Assembly (NCBI GenBank): GCA_003313425.1
Contig: NHZP01000017.1
Coordinates: 186,001 to 250,000 of the forward strand
DNA from: Pseudopyrenochaeta lycopersici
Lineage: Eukaryota; Ascomycota; Dothideomycetes; Pleosporales; Pseudopyrenochaetaceae
Length of the DNA: 64,000 bases
Direction of reading: 5' to 3'
A model generated the notes under the pieces. It saw only the letters and a program-made list of their open reading frames with translations. It made no database searches and had not been told where the DNA came from. The position numbers were made by a program, and so were the translations under genes. Position 1 is the first letter of the stretch, and each line of letters begins with the position of its first letter. Shown one piece after another: positions 46,201-55,098 of this stretch.

Positions 46201-48193
46201 GATGGGCAGCCCCATGCAATTCAACCAGCTTCCCGTGGGTAGTAAATTAGGGCAGACGTTTGCGGCAGGTGCACGCATTTTTAGTACACTCGGTGACAGT
46301 TTCAATACACTCGGGGAAATGCTATTGACCAAAGCAGAGTGGGATCGGAGGGAGGATAATTGGAGGAATGAAGTGAATACAACAACCATCGAGATTGAGC
46401 AAGTAAAGAGAGAAATGCTGGCGGCGAAGCGACGGTGCGCAATTTCACTAAGAGAACTAAATTCGCACCAGAGACAAATTGAGAACACACAGGAGATTCA
46501 CGAGTTCCTGAGAGACAAGTTTTCGAAACAGGATCTTTACTTGTTTTTGCAGAATGAGACGGCGGGCATCTATCGTCAGGCGTATCATCTCGCGACGGCA
46601 TTTGCTCGCGATGTACTCCAAGCCTTCTTGTTTGAACGTGGCTTTACTTCCCTTTCGCTCGCTTGCCAACAGTCTTCAACAATACAGAATCTGGTGACAA
46701 ATCTCAGCGGCGAAGGCTGGGCGTCTTTGCGAGAAGGCCTGATGGCGGGCGAACGGCTTGACATCGCACTACGATATCTGGAGAGAGATTATCTAAGTTC
46801 GGATGCTCGCGAGTTCGAGCTCAGCAAGAACATCTCGCTCCGTTCCTTGTTCCCCATGGAGTATCTCCTACTTAAACTAACAGGGAAATGCCAAATCACA
46901 GTGCCAGAATGGTTGCTTGACCTCGATTATCCGGGGCATTATATGCGAAGAATCAAGTCTGTCAAAATCACCCTCTCGACAAAAGACAAGACAATTGCGA
47001 GCACAGGCGTAAGAAGTCGTTTGTGCTTGCTAAGCAGCAGTGTGCGCACGAGTCCCCAACCACATCCCCAGTCCGGGAGCAAGAAAGACACGACTAGGGG
47101 CGAATCGATTCGTAAATCCTACTACTGCAACCCGCAGCCTGAATCGCAGATGGCATCTATGATTTTTACATCGTTCGGAGATGAAGACTCGGGCATGTTT
47201 GATGCCAATCCAATCGACAACGAGCGCTACCTCCCTTTTGAATATTGCGGTATCGCTGATTCCACATGGTCAATTGAACTTCCACCAGAAAATAACTCAT
47301 TCGATATCCGGGCAATTGACGACTTTGTCATAAAAATAAATTACATATCGCGAGATGGAGGACCAGCTTCGCGCGCCGCAGCATGGGAGAAGACGCAATC
47401 TCTCATTCCAGAGCGCGGTTTACGGTTCGTCGATGCTTGTGTTGATCTCCCAGAGAGCTGGGCGGATTGTTTTACCAGCACATCGGCAGAGAGCAACAGC
47501 AAAAAGGATGAATTGAACGCCAGCCGTCCCTGCGCAATGCGGTACAATGTCAACTTCAACATCGCGCCACACTACTATAGCGACTCACATGTACGATCGC
47601 TGGGCCTAGAGGCCGGCAAGTGGGACCGTTGGTTCAATCTGCGCCTCCCACGATCCGCATTCCCATTCTTGCCCGCCCAACGCTTTAAAAAGGGGGTCAA
47701 GTCGAAGATCGTTCTCACGCGCGTCGACATCTTCATCGAGGCTGCACCTGAGAAGCAAACCTGCACACCTGGCAATACAAGTCCACAGAGCCTGGGAATC
47801 GTCTTTCTTCCGCCGCAATGCTGTGTGCCGCACAAACACGTTCCAGCTGTAATCCGCTGTGACTGGGGCGACAACACCTACCACGGCATTATAAGCCTCC
47901 CGCTGAGAGACGCTGCGAATCCGAACGCTTCTTCTTACGCATTGGAGTTAAATTATGTAGCTGGACCCCAGCTTCCCGACTCTCTAGACCTAGGCGATGT
48001 ATATTTTCCGCGTGGTGTCGTTGCAGAGGAGGCCTCCGATGATGCTGAGGATATCGACGACGAGCAAGACCCGATTCGGGTGCGAAATATTTATTTCGTT
48101 GTCATGTACAGAATTACGGGCTTGAAAGGAGAAGAAAAGATAGGGACAAGGAAAGAAAAACAGAGGATATTGCCTGCTCTGAATATCGTTTAA
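37217..48193 (+). CDS. TcA-like insecticidal toxin complex subunit A homologue, 3,658 aa
   Basis: One uninterrupted 10,977-bp ORF, intronless and RIP-free. Bacterial TcA proteins form a pentameric, receptor-binding, needle-like translocation channel. Seen in order: a novel N-terminal region (1 to about 760). Then a VRP1-like segment (about 762-920; LSPFGPIQYLHELI, LIPRIDIVNEHLEAL), and a Pro/Ser/Thr linker with two chitin-binding-like modules (1023-1121). A helical shell region (about 1235-1625; IIFIRLWRSL) is followed by a PA14-like module (1744-1907). Next come the conserved LLLIDVDCHIDEMTTRIQDA (about 2240-2265), NWIHF at the neuraminidase-like region (about 2313) and LALQWCQLEYDPL (about 2690). 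A long helical hairpin spans about 2861-3150, with a Gly/Met-rich middle and SHQRQIENTQEIHEFLRDKF. The C-terminal TcB-binding-like region (about 3220-3480) carries DYPGHYMRRIKSV, DSGMF and ERYLPFE. No signal peptide is visible. TcA proteins of bacteria are near 2,500 residues; the excess lies in the N-terminus and inserted modules. The intronless bacterial-type gene suggests horizontal transfer. No TcB or TcC gene is seen nearby. Confidence 0.88.
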   Translation: MTQVDVILVRLLPPKPVDPKDFAAALTLISLELYDLSLRTGSNGRLIGIASGLIPETSTTLDIETLPDRNNLNALKNAILPHFDERDPFKLMTQPPTLCCVATALVLVNRPIDEQEFPTQDSFDIRIRLTAANGIDVSNSVDYNISGVERISLDDFALPKRPQLFEKPAAGYLFLPEFASLHNPAGDVGQVRTGPDGMAPPFKSLLDAMNRVLEKEDVPLEQRTTPLSQAECAHIASELAWNHTTHPPPDDPSPQDLSQWYTTGKTSDQEEQRRQKFEGQLKAHEAALRSEALRLSNFVYSLSAAFEAERRTWKATKAAFTFPIDTPANSTLDTSVPTGTVVVAAQENAGTDFKFAVPAAFFYALSTPFSPGISIDQRYEAALITTETRLVAQIQAAIEAGVISDSEKFLSVEPTKSINIFQCARRIVALGGVNPSLRQLEISVPTPVGIPAVSDIITGWLAFSDTQTQILPVFWEANDGVAINHAQGYLTLVLWFVSRGSQELIKKLIQDRPQGLGLKNVDDLAAVTDSMWKQFFGVEKPSSGNILVPQPYPNLLPIFLQIGDLKQRVQAWIIHLQRFFSVTSENLSTTLSHITFVSDFQLPSTDLLSLFITAFSKATGKDTAQFTFADKLDPSLITQAISSIFPKADQERERNSLTRMVEVTSNLYKMTQIGKDEVQFSLMESLYARGVLDIEVVAGATLSDLQNALRGTMAFGYASQIYKHTQVITGLSTKATNAVQSESFCPINPDGHLVNFIPQEHLSPFGPIQYLHELIQLSTGSTDLLTILGARRGALAMLLANASNNNALIPRIDIVNEHLEALATHPRIPTGQIYNTDSEMAIIDFPRLAAMPENSSPAALVKSTTAYENLRKSFDSPALPYSQYLDVNRSYLRQLGTTRLQVLRTFQRDTTDFPMATTEQMKPRDFDASRWRLPCHFNAALEYIGISYEEYEELYSGSKLEPGRLRTLFGFTNTPAVTEPNSTFPSQPPEPKVTSPSQLTESQTTPASQPTAAGDQSETKAPEWDPSQHAYAIGDMVLYNNEVFQARQSHTSEPGWRPGGTVAALWRRPTPKGKTEWQVNTHYLVGSLVTYLGKPYSCISEHTSDAPDWTPMLAPALWVPSSDSVNPPEIKPGGQANIPPPLGPIPPSSGIIPPLLGPTRGEPNTGGEDWTKTVLRLSEFLSRTGLTYPEFVEFAGSHFLEVSSSLPSKKFPSSEPRCLRLIRIVFDSSDVLSSLRKAIIFIRLWRSLRESFHSRINFSTMAKICITLKLFAEADGTVNSDFIRQLASLLMMIDYMQIPLGFLLSLYSTQPTGDLKQVSAKFVEYLEHWLVSSEICRIRGDGFSAILSDNLELVSRLSGFLSTANSSDNWYDSPTNTIRFLEAVSHFYESSFTTGDLAFLFTALPELPADNIFCFQNSVEATQEPLHFPQGSVYDLWTLRESLLKVDFEEYEAELWTWSFILTSIADFGYTNINAIRIMAEHFFPTIVETGAQTISKEKRRFYADLTVTDASMWIAPFEFEFASKQLSFQLPLKDEDLLNALRESRTLRTEEQQAIKNLYFAPRAMLAPFAPIFEDFNLAVDFLSKSETDQERWKFFQTQFAKFYKRTKVVAAHLAQHAVYTTFGRDASSTDVEKAWTILDHILADENYPKDTAKGWEGLQSKGASSSMDEFLWEPKLSGSAFAALLGLLGTGLKEEYYLDPEGKQELAWRTISSSLSSFGNSARNEWNVPVPTILPPLEDSPELLDNRYVTVRNGIAIRDQDGLLIGGTNGFEVRWKGFMIFDETGQYEFKASTTGSDSDFTSEQPCHRDCQSYWTVDLKRGSRKWSILHHGKKPRSGVPTQYSRPFLLQKGSYEIEIRFRQANPEFAITGYADDHVRSRHTGFQLQYRTSGRGDDFVTVPKSILFAQSKSASLADGVPVATGTPAHNFLQDQYYSTIRDIRRTYQRAFKAMVLSLHFQLSTQPEKQCNGLSELQFLLANASQFAGMSYYRDDKNSRYSSHLADFNFNLLPVYDPFDAPSNALDSRANPSPQRQAALFDWFERLFQYTSLRSYLRLSNYRKPLWSLFYDAKTQNAQSADQLLLHLGIDISTAPIALNYLTVLDTGIEQSITLTSADLSDERWSYRVWRTGQWIQGIQKTIYTRKIERASPALWAASAGTLSTAPQIGLGNYSLVKFVSDAFLDTATDPAVPAGLKDLTALNSGLRERARASLLAYLCSGDKISLQAFRSYGFARRSSHLSNLLLIDVDCHIDEMTTRIQDAIQAAQMLVERAKLGLESQFSPSSNFTNQWSSIYASFPCWQSWKRRTLYSENWIHFQDMKRAREHEYFQLLEGELKRDANTVPSPAASKWWDPGAKLPSGGPFLAFQDEQAAILNDISSDSNDGFELVAAPQFSGRPSLVLGSIKQQDRAFSSSPSSSPSTVTVLTPSTDEASPVPQSVTEIPLWVRAAINLGTRFVRIAAAGPPPPTSFPADWALKEIDSDNNSTDLVPESSAPYIDEYWFWISDGSNFQEEGTTRDPDIGSKSNLDSTSTWDSPEGLPKLLQWKANPSVYLNWSRVRQGRFDPPARSEAGVDVGSEGSPQLKFIKRKGDSLIFAIAGSLHQPGFPKAEFDSVGATGFRYNMPDDRATVVPEVSVAPSTSVFPASLTSYPFFIYHSPGAPYTPAPKYSVGLTLAMALRIRGSSDLALQWCQLEYDPLLRNNQWAHCKPDQNPEKDIKGDSRYNALSYCSHIAQDPEIVRKRAITLVYLETLLEKATSTIYKGGSDNYRLAQVTFDCLDHVLGSPPDTLNSEDLGLSTNSVMTVKDFVSSSASLNPRLLAIYDDLAAKKDQLRHLVSDLRVSSSTHFDDFASLHSPARYYRFRPLFQKALDIVSMVRETGSSLLQAFEKGDAEYLASLQTMHEKQIQALTLDVRQNEWRESDWQLQALEKGMESAQTRLRYTLDLLARGVNSNEHAYEGTNGTSIGFKTSAAVSDGIAETTGVIPDMWFGGAGMMGSPMQFNQLPVGSKLGQTFAAGARIFSTLGDSFNTLGEMLLTKAEWDRREDNWRNEVNTTTIEIEQVKREMLAAKRRCAISLRELNSHQRQIENTQEIHEFLRDKFSKQDLYLFLQNETAGIYRQAYHLATAFARDVLQAFLFERGFTSLSLACQQSSTIQNLVTNLSGEGWASLREGLMAGERLDIALRYLERDYLSSDAREFELSKNISLRSLFPMEYLLLKLTGKCQITVPEWLLDLDYPGHYMRRIKSVKITLSTKDKTIASTGVRSRLCLLSSSVRTSPQPHPQSGSKKDTTRGESIRKSYYCNPQPESQMASMIFTSFGDEDSGMFDANPIDNERYLPFEYCGIADSTWSIELPPENNSFDIRAIDDFVIKINYISRDGGPASRAAAWEKTQSLIPERGLRFVDACVDLPESWADCFTSTSAESNSKKDELNASRPCAMRYNVNFNIAPHYYSDSHVRSLGLEAGKWDRWFNLRLPRSAFPFLPAQRFKKGVKSKIVLTRVDIFIEAAPEKQTCTPGNTSPQSLGIVFLPPQCCVPHKHVPAVIRCDWGDNTYHGIISLPLRDAANPNASSYALELNYVAGPQLPDSLDLGDVYFPRGVVAEEASDDAEDIDDEQDPIRVRNIYFVVMYRITGLKGEEKIGTRKEKQRILPALNIV
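40283..40579 (+). other. Two tandem chitin-binding type 3 (CBM5/12-like) modules in the TcA-like protein
   Basis: Residues 1023-1068 and 1076-1121 are two copies of one pattern: EW, then about 6-8 residues to YxxGxxVxY, then YxxxxxHTSxxxWxP, and finally ALWRRP or ALWVPS. This aromatic spacing (W, Y, Y, HTS, W, LW) is that of the small chitin-binding domain of chitinases (CBM5/12, ChtBD3). The pair is flanked by low-complexity linkers: PSQ-type repeats (about 985-1020) before and IPPPLGPIPP-type repeats after (about 1135-1160). The module therefore looks like a tethered add-on. Chitin binding is inferred from the pattern. Confidence 0.8.
42446..42940 (+). other. PA14-like module in the TcA-like protein
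   Basis: Residues about 1744-1907 show the layout of a PA14-type beta-sandwich. FEVRWKGFMIFDETGQYEFK is the classic 'F-x-V-R-W-x-G...G-x-Y-x-F' opening, followed by WTVDLKRG and LLQKGSYEIEIRFRQ. PA14 domains bind carbohydrate in many secreted adhesins and toxins. Here it may help target recognition. The family assignment is by pattern only. Confidence 0.6.
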
Positions 48194-48389
48194 GAGCAAG
48201 ATCGGTGAACAGAGAGAAAACAGGATTTTATTGGAGATTTTCATAGTTCTCATCTTCTTGATATATACTTCAACGCGTGTTGGGTTCGTTTTGTCTTTGG
48301 TTTTGAAACGAAACTGTCTTAACTTGCTAAAAATAATCGATGTGGTTGCTTCTTAACATAAAGGTTGAATAAAATACTACTGATGCATA
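48194..48389 (+). terminator. 3' flank of the TcA-like gene with possible poly(A) signal
   Basis: An AATAAA hexamer occurs at 48368-48373, 175 bp after the stop codon, just before a pogo-type element starts at 48390. Fungal poly(A) signals are loose, so this is only a candidate. Confidence 0.35.
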
Positions 48390-49575
48390 ACGTGTCCTAC
48401 ATGTAAGCGCCGCACCCCACCAAGTTTAAGCACTTCTACTAGCGTACAGCTTAACTATAAATTTAAGTACTCTATAGATATTAATATATAACCTTAAGTA
48501 GTACCTATAGTATTATTTTTACACGTATATAACTTATACTTAGTCTCTCTATACCTTTTATAGCGTAATAAAGCCTAGATACTAAGGCTACTAAGGCCTA
48601 ATTACTCTTTACTTTAATATATTTTAAGCTTAATCTATTAATTAGCCGCTTATTAAGTAGCTATATTCTTTCTAACTCTTTTTATTACGACTCTTCTCTT
48701 CTAAATCTACTTTCTCTTACGCTACTTTTACCTAAGTTACTACCTTATTAGCTTTCTTAAAGCTATTAATCTTACTTTTTATTTACTTAGCTTTATATAC
48801 TCTTACTATAGCTCTCTTTATAAACTTATTAAGTACTTTAATAGTTAAAGCTAGTTATAAGCTTTTATACTATTAAATATAATTACTAATTAGAGTTAAT
48901 TAAGCCTTAAACTTACGTAGGTTTTTTAGTGTTTAAGGCTCCTAGAGAGCTCCTTACTAAGCTCCTTACTTAGCTCTTAGCTAAGCTCCTAGTTAAGCTC
49001 CTAACTAAGCTCCTAGCTAAGCTCTAAGCTAAGCTCCTTCCTAACCTCCTAACTAAGCTGCTAGTAATAGCGTACGTAGGTAGATATCTAGCCTTAATAA
49101 GATAACGTCTAGCTAGACAGAAATAAGGCCTACTCTTTAAACTACTAAGTATATATTAACTATAGTAAAAGCTTAATTAAATACTACTTTAAAAGTAAGT
49201 AGAAATTTAAAGTTATTAATATAGTTAATATAAGCCTTAATTAAGCTCTTTATTTAATAGCTATATACGTTTCTTAAAAAAAAAAAGTAGCTAATATTAA
49301 AAAGCTATAGTAAATAAAATAAGTAACGTAGTATAAAAAGAGTATAAATATTACTTTCTCTATAAATCTCTTAAAAGTTAAAAAAGTAATAACTTTTATA
49401 AGTATTAAAAATAAGTAGAAAATATACACTTACTACTATTATTTTTATACAATTATTAAAGGACTTTAATTATACTACTTTAAGCTAATTAGTTCTTTAG
49501 CTATTATTACTAACTAGAATAGCTTAGTTATATAAGATAGCTTCTTTTTAGTACTAAGTATAATAGTAATACTAG
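48390..49575 (-). mobile_element. RIPed Fot1/pogo transposon, left part (copy P3)
   Basis: Starts ACGTGTCCTAC after TA (48388-48389) and follows, base for base with RIP changes, the left end of the element at 50022-51479: the CCCCACCAAGTTTAAGCAC block, the 12-bp repeats and the transposase C-terminus. It then extends beyond what that deleted copy keeps. On the minus strand near 49350-49420 a mutated DDE_1 block LLILxxxxS is readable. It is cut at 49576 by a gypsy LTR. It forms the right border of the RIP-free island. Confidence 0.75.
48954..49064. repeat. 12-bp minisatellite, RIPed copy
   Basis: About nine units of (G/A)AGCTCCTAGCT, the RIPed counterpart of the longer array at 50586-50774. 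Confidence 0.75.
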
Positions 49576-49823
49576 TGTTATAGGCGAAGAGGCCTAGCTA
49601 ACGAGTGTGCATTTATCCTATACTACAGAAGGAGAAAGATAGAGAAGAGGTTACAAGTATCCTTAGAGGATATATATATATTTATATAAGTAAAGAGGAA
49701 TGTACTCCTCTAGCTGCTAACTTGTATAAGTAAAGAAGAAAAAAGAGTAGAGAAGATTAAGAAGTTCTTTCTCTGTATAATAGTAGTAAAGCCTCTCCTA
49801 CTTAAAAGGCGCAGCTTATTATA
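49576..49823 (-). repeat. LTR of gypsy family G (3' LTR of the minus copy)
   Basis: Starts TGTTATAGGCGAAGAGG and ends GCGCAGCTTATTATA; it is the reverse complement of the solo LTR at 22404. Confidence 0.8.
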
Positions 49824-50021
49824 ATACTCTCCTCCTCCTTAAATAACTATATTACTTCTTTATACGTAGTTTAACTTTAACTTTATACTTATATAAGTAG
49901 TATTATATTATTATACTATAAAAGTAGAGATATTATATATACTTTTTCTTATTTATTTATAAGTAATTTTCCTCCTTTACCTATTATTATTACCTAATAA
50001 CGTAAAGTAGAGGAGAGGTTA

Positions 50022-51479
50022 ACGTGTCCCACAAGCGAGCGCCGCGCACAAGCGAGCGCCGCACCCCACCAAGTTTAAGCACCTCTACCAGCGTACAGCT
50101 CAACCATAAATTTAAGTACTCTATAGATATTAATATGCAAGCTCAAGTAGCACCTATAGTATCGTTTTTACAGATGCGCGAGTTATGCCTAGTCTCTCTG
50201 CACCTTTTATAGCGCGATAGAGCACGGCTGCTAAGGCCTGATTGCTCCCTACTTTAACGCATTTCACGCCTAATCTATTAATCAGCCTCTTATTAAGTAA
50301 CTATATCCTCTCTAACTCCTTTTATTAAGACTCCTTACTTCTAAATCTACTTTCTCTTGCGCTGCTTTTACTAAGTTACTGCCTTAATAGCCTTCTTAAG
50401 GCTATTAATCCTACCCTCTATTAGCTTAGCTCTATATGCCCCTACTATAGCCCCCTTTATAAACTAATTAAGCGCCTTAATAATTAAGGCTAGTAATAAG
50501 CTCTTATGCCGTTAAACGCGATCGCTAATTAGAGTCAATTGAGCCTTAAACTCACGTGGGTTCCTTGGTGTTTGAGGCTCCCAGAGAGCTCCTTACTGGG
50601 CTCCTTACTCAGCTCCTTGCTTAGCTCCTAGCTGAGCTCCTAGTTGAGCTCCTAGTTGAGCTCCTAATTGAGCTCCTAGCTGAGCTCCTAATTGAGCTCC
50701 TAGCTGAGCTCCTAATTGAGCTCCTAGCTAAGCTCCTAGCTGAGCTCCTTCCCGAGCTCCTAACTGAGCTGCTGGTAATAGCGTACGCAGCTGGACATCT
50801 AGCCTTAACAAGACAACGTCTAGCTGGAGAGGAACAAGGCCTGCTCCTCGAAATGCTGAGCGTATATTAACTGCAGTGAAAGCTTGATCAAATGCTGCTT
50901 TAAAGGCAGGCAGAAATTCAAGCTTTGTAATGTGGTTGATGTGGGCCTTAATCAAGCTCTCTATCTGGCGGCTGTACGCCTTCTTAAGAGGAGAGAAGCA
51001 GCTAACGTCAAGAGGCTGCAGTAGATAAGATGAGTGTGGTGGCATGCAGAGGGTATAGATGGCCAATTTATGCCAACCAGACCTCTACCACGCGTTGATA
51101 GCAGCTCATTAGCCATATCACGTATAGCTGCGTACGTAGGCAGAAATCCACGCTGATCTGGATTAAGTATATAATTAACTATCACCTCCTCTTCTAGCTA
51201 GGTAAGCTTCCTTAAGTTAGGCTAGCAATCGCGTCGAGCAGTAGTCCCAGCGCGTCAGCGACGGATTGTTCTTTTAGACACGTTAAAGATTGCTGCAGTA
51301 GGCTAGTTGCCACTAATTTAATGCGCATGAATAGCTAAGATAGCAAGCTGGATATCTGCTTCGTTTGAAGGCATTTGAAGAGCGTGGCGTTGAGCTATTG
51401 TACGTTGAGATGAGAGAGGTGCTCAAACTTGGTGGGGTGCGGCGCTCGCTTGTGCGCGGCGCTCGCTTGTGGGACACGT
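50022..51479 (-). mobile_element. Young internally deleted Fot1/pogo transposon (copy P4)
   Basis: About 70-bp terminal inverted repeats start ACGTGTCCCACAAGCGAGCG on both strands, and TA flanks both ends (50020-50021, 51480-51481). RIP is light. On the minus strand the transposase N-terminus (start MPSNEADIQLAI near 51373; DNA-binding part NPDQRGFLPTYAAIRDMAN at 51185-51080) runs directly into the C-terminal part (MPPHSSYLLQPLDV... at 51050-50728). The junction is near 51063. The central part with the DDE triad is therefore deleted and the copy is non-autonomous. A QLGA-encoding minisatellite follows the C-terminus. It sits inside the gypsy element, so it is a later insertion. Confidence 0.88.
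50586..50774 (-). repeat. 12-bp minisatellite encoding QLGA repeats
   Basis: About 15-16 units of GAGCTCCTAGCT and close variants. On the minus strand, in the transposase frame, it encodes repeated QLGA, with stops in some units. The older RIPed copy at 48954 has only about nine units, so copy number is variable in this family. Confidence 0.85.
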
Positions 51480-54400
51480 TAGTTATTTGCTTACTCGTGC
51501 GTATATAAAGAGCTTTTCCTTTAACTCTTTCTTCTTCTTTTACTACTTAACTTTAACTTACTTACGTATAACTTATCTTTCTATTATTACTAACATACTT
51601 CCTAAAGTAGCTTTTTTAGCTAGTTAGCCTAATTATAGTATATAGAGTCTTAGTAGTTATAGTAGTAGTATAAACTATCTTACTTATATAACTACTAGTA
51701 ATATTATATCTACGCACGCAGCTACTAAGGCTAATATTACTTAGGTTACTTACGCCTAGCTTACTTAAACTGCTCCTAACTAAACTTAACCTGCTAGTAT
51801 TATTATTCCTACTACTTAAGGTAATACGTCTCTTCTCTCTACTAACTACGTAATTTAGTATATCTTAAATACTTTAGTTATAGATAAGTTTTACTATCTC
51901 TTTATAACTACTTCTATACGTCTTATTCTTCTTTTCTTTTCTATATCTAATATTATTTAGCTTAAGCTAGTTTATATTACTAAATTCTTTCTTTATCTTA
52001 TTAATTAATTTCTATATAATGCTTAGTAGGGCTATAGTCTTAATAATTTCTCTTTTATTATTACTTATTATATAATTAACGCTTAGTAACTCCTCTCTAG
52101 TTATTAATCTTACCTTAAAGCCTACCTTATCTATAGCTATAGTTCCCTTAATACTAACTTCTATTCTAATAACTGCGCTAAAGCTATATAAGAGTATTAT
52201 ATATTTATAGCCTTTACTAAGTATATCTCTATTACTAGTAAGTAGAGTAGAGCTTACTTTAATTACGTGTAGTAGGATTATAGTGCGTCTTATATAGCTA
52301 GGTGTACTTTACTTCTTCTACCTTCTAATAGAGTCTCTGTTCCTTAGCGTAGTTAAGGTTAGAGTTAAGTCCTTACTAAGCTTAAGGAGGATAAACGTTT
52401 CTTAGACGTCTTAGGTTAGAGAGCCTTATGCGGGGTTAGTTAGCTTATACTAGCTTATTTCTCTAACCTTTTAGTAGTTTCCTAGATAGTAGCTATATAG
52501 GCTGTATATAAGTCCTCTATTTCTTATAGGCTTCTATAGTAATAAGATTCTCTTCTAGCTCCTAAGTTAGGTTATAGTACCCCTCCTATTTTATATAGAA
52601 CTTATTATATTAATTTTATAAGCGCTTATCTTAGATATTCTTAATTACCTATTTAAGGTAGTCTTCCTATAGGTTATTATCTTATATAATAATAGTAGTA
52701 AGGTTTAAGTTATTAGTTTATTATAATAGGAAGGAGTCTTTAGCAGCTAGTCTTAGCTTCTCTATATAGTATAATTTAGTTCTCTATAGTATATAAAGCT
52801 TAACCTAATAGAGGTCTTATACGCAGGTAACTTAGTACTTCTTACTTTTCTAGTTAAGTTTCTTACTTCTACGTATAGTTTATACGTACTTAAGGTCTAA
52901 CTATACCTAGTCTCTAACCTTATACTTAGAAGCTAGGCGACGTGTCTTATTCGCCTATACTTCCTGTTATTGTTAAGCGTGTGTTATAGCTAAGATAGTC
53001 TAGTTAGCAGCTTATTTTAGCGTTTATACGATACTTTCTACTTATTTACTAGGGGGTGTTACTCTATTAAGTAGGTCGCTGCTAGCTAATTTCTTAAGTA
53101 GCTCTAGGAAGGGCGAGTTTAGATAGCTATGTAAAAGGAAGAAAGGAGTAACGCCTATAGAGGAGTTTATATAAGTATTTAGTATTAGCTTAAGGATTAG
53201 GTATAGTGTTGCCTAGTTATTCTAGTCATAGTTATAAAAGATTTAACTAACTGCTTTAATATTACTATTCGCGCGTTCTGTAGTACTGTCTATTTATAAG
53301 TAGTAGGCTGTTAATAGGTTCCTCTATACTCTTAAGAGTTTATAGATTTTTCTCTATAGTTTACTTATAAATTACGTGCCCCTATCTAATATAATAGACT
53401 TAGGGAGCCTGTAGTAGTAGAAGACTTCTTATATAAATGCCTAAGCTATATTATCTACTTTAATTATCTTAAGTAGGATTAGTATTACGCCTTTACCTAG
53501 GTAGTTTTTAACTACTATTAAGTTAGTGCAGCTAGATAATAGTAGTAGACTAGTAATAAAGTTAACTGTTAAGTCTTACTACGTACGACTAGGTACTAGT
53601 AACAGGCGTAGGTATCCGTGCTTACTATCTCTCTATAAGGTGCTTTGTCTATATAAGCTATAATTCTGTATAAATTAGTAGACGTTTTTACTTATACTTA
53701 GCTAGTACTAGGTACTAGATAGCGTACAGTACGTTTCTTCTCTTCCTAGGTAACCTGTTTACACAGCTAGATGTACTTGCTAGATAATTCCTGTACAAAG
53801 GGGTTTATTTTTAGGTACCTAGATCCTAGATTTCTATTAAAGCTTTCTCTCTAAGTTAATTATGTAATCTCCTAGTAATATAGTAAGTTTCTTTATTATA
53901 CTAGGTAGTAACCTAGTACCTAGCTTTATAGCGTTGTAGACTTCTTAATAGGTTAAGTCGTCTTATATAGCTTACTCTTAGTGTTTAGTAATTAAGTCCT
54001 TAAGGATTAGAGCTTTTAGTAGGGACTGAGCTATAATTAAGCTATTAAGGGTTAATATAGGGGTTTGTACGACCCCTATAACTATTAGATCTTGCTGTTA
54101 GGCTAGTACTAATATAATAAACTCTCTGCTTACTAGGCGACTGTTGTCTATTCTTTATAGTAGGTCCTAGTCTCTTCTAGATAGTGCGTCTGCTTAGGTG
54201 TTCTCCTTACCTAGATAGTACTATAGCTTTATATTATTAAACTATAATAGGTAAACTAACTATTATACGTGTTATTCTATTATCTTTTACTTCTTTATAA
54301 AGTACTCTAGGTTCTTATAGTTAGTAATTACTTTAAATTCTTATATGCTATAGAGTTCTACGTCCTATTTATTTAGGTATATAATAACTACTAGTAACTC

Positions 54401-55098
54401 CTTATTATAAATTAGGTAGTTACTCTTATATACTAGAAATTTCCTTAAAAGGTAAGCTACTATATAAAAAGTTCCTTACTTATCTTCTTATAATAGTACC
54501 CTGCCTATAGTAAAGCCTAAAGAGTTATATTCTACTATTATCTATTATTTAGGTAAGAAAGTAGTAAGGACTTTATTTACTAAGAATATATCCTTAAGAG
54601 CTTAGAAACTCTACTTTTATTCTATATCTTATAAGAATTTCTCTTCTTTTCTTATTAGCTATATAAGAGGCTTTACTAGTTAAGAGAAGTTTAAGATAAA
54701 GCGTCTATAGAAGTTAGTAAACCCTAAGAATTTTTATACGCCTTTAACTATTATTAGAGCCTTCTATTCTTAAATAGCTTAGACTTTCTTAAAGTCTATA
54801 GATATACTCTTTTATACTTCTAAGATAAAGCTAAAGTACTTTATATACTAAATATTAAACTTATATTTACTTAGTTCTAAGTATAGTTCTACTTCTTATA
54901 AGTAATCTAATACTTTTTATATATAAGTATAGTACTAAGAGAGAGATCTTTTAGTAAAGATAAAGATATTATCTAAGTATATAGAGGTAAAGTTATCTAA
55001 GAAGCCTTATAGGGCCTAGTTAATATACCTCTAGAAGGTACTTAGTATATTTACTAAGCTAAAGGGCGTTACTAGCTACTTATATAATCTAAATTATA

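Noticed and set aside
37554..47884. Many ORFs of 60-154 codons inside the TcA-like gene on both strands
   Set aside because: They are shadows of a single long coding frame.
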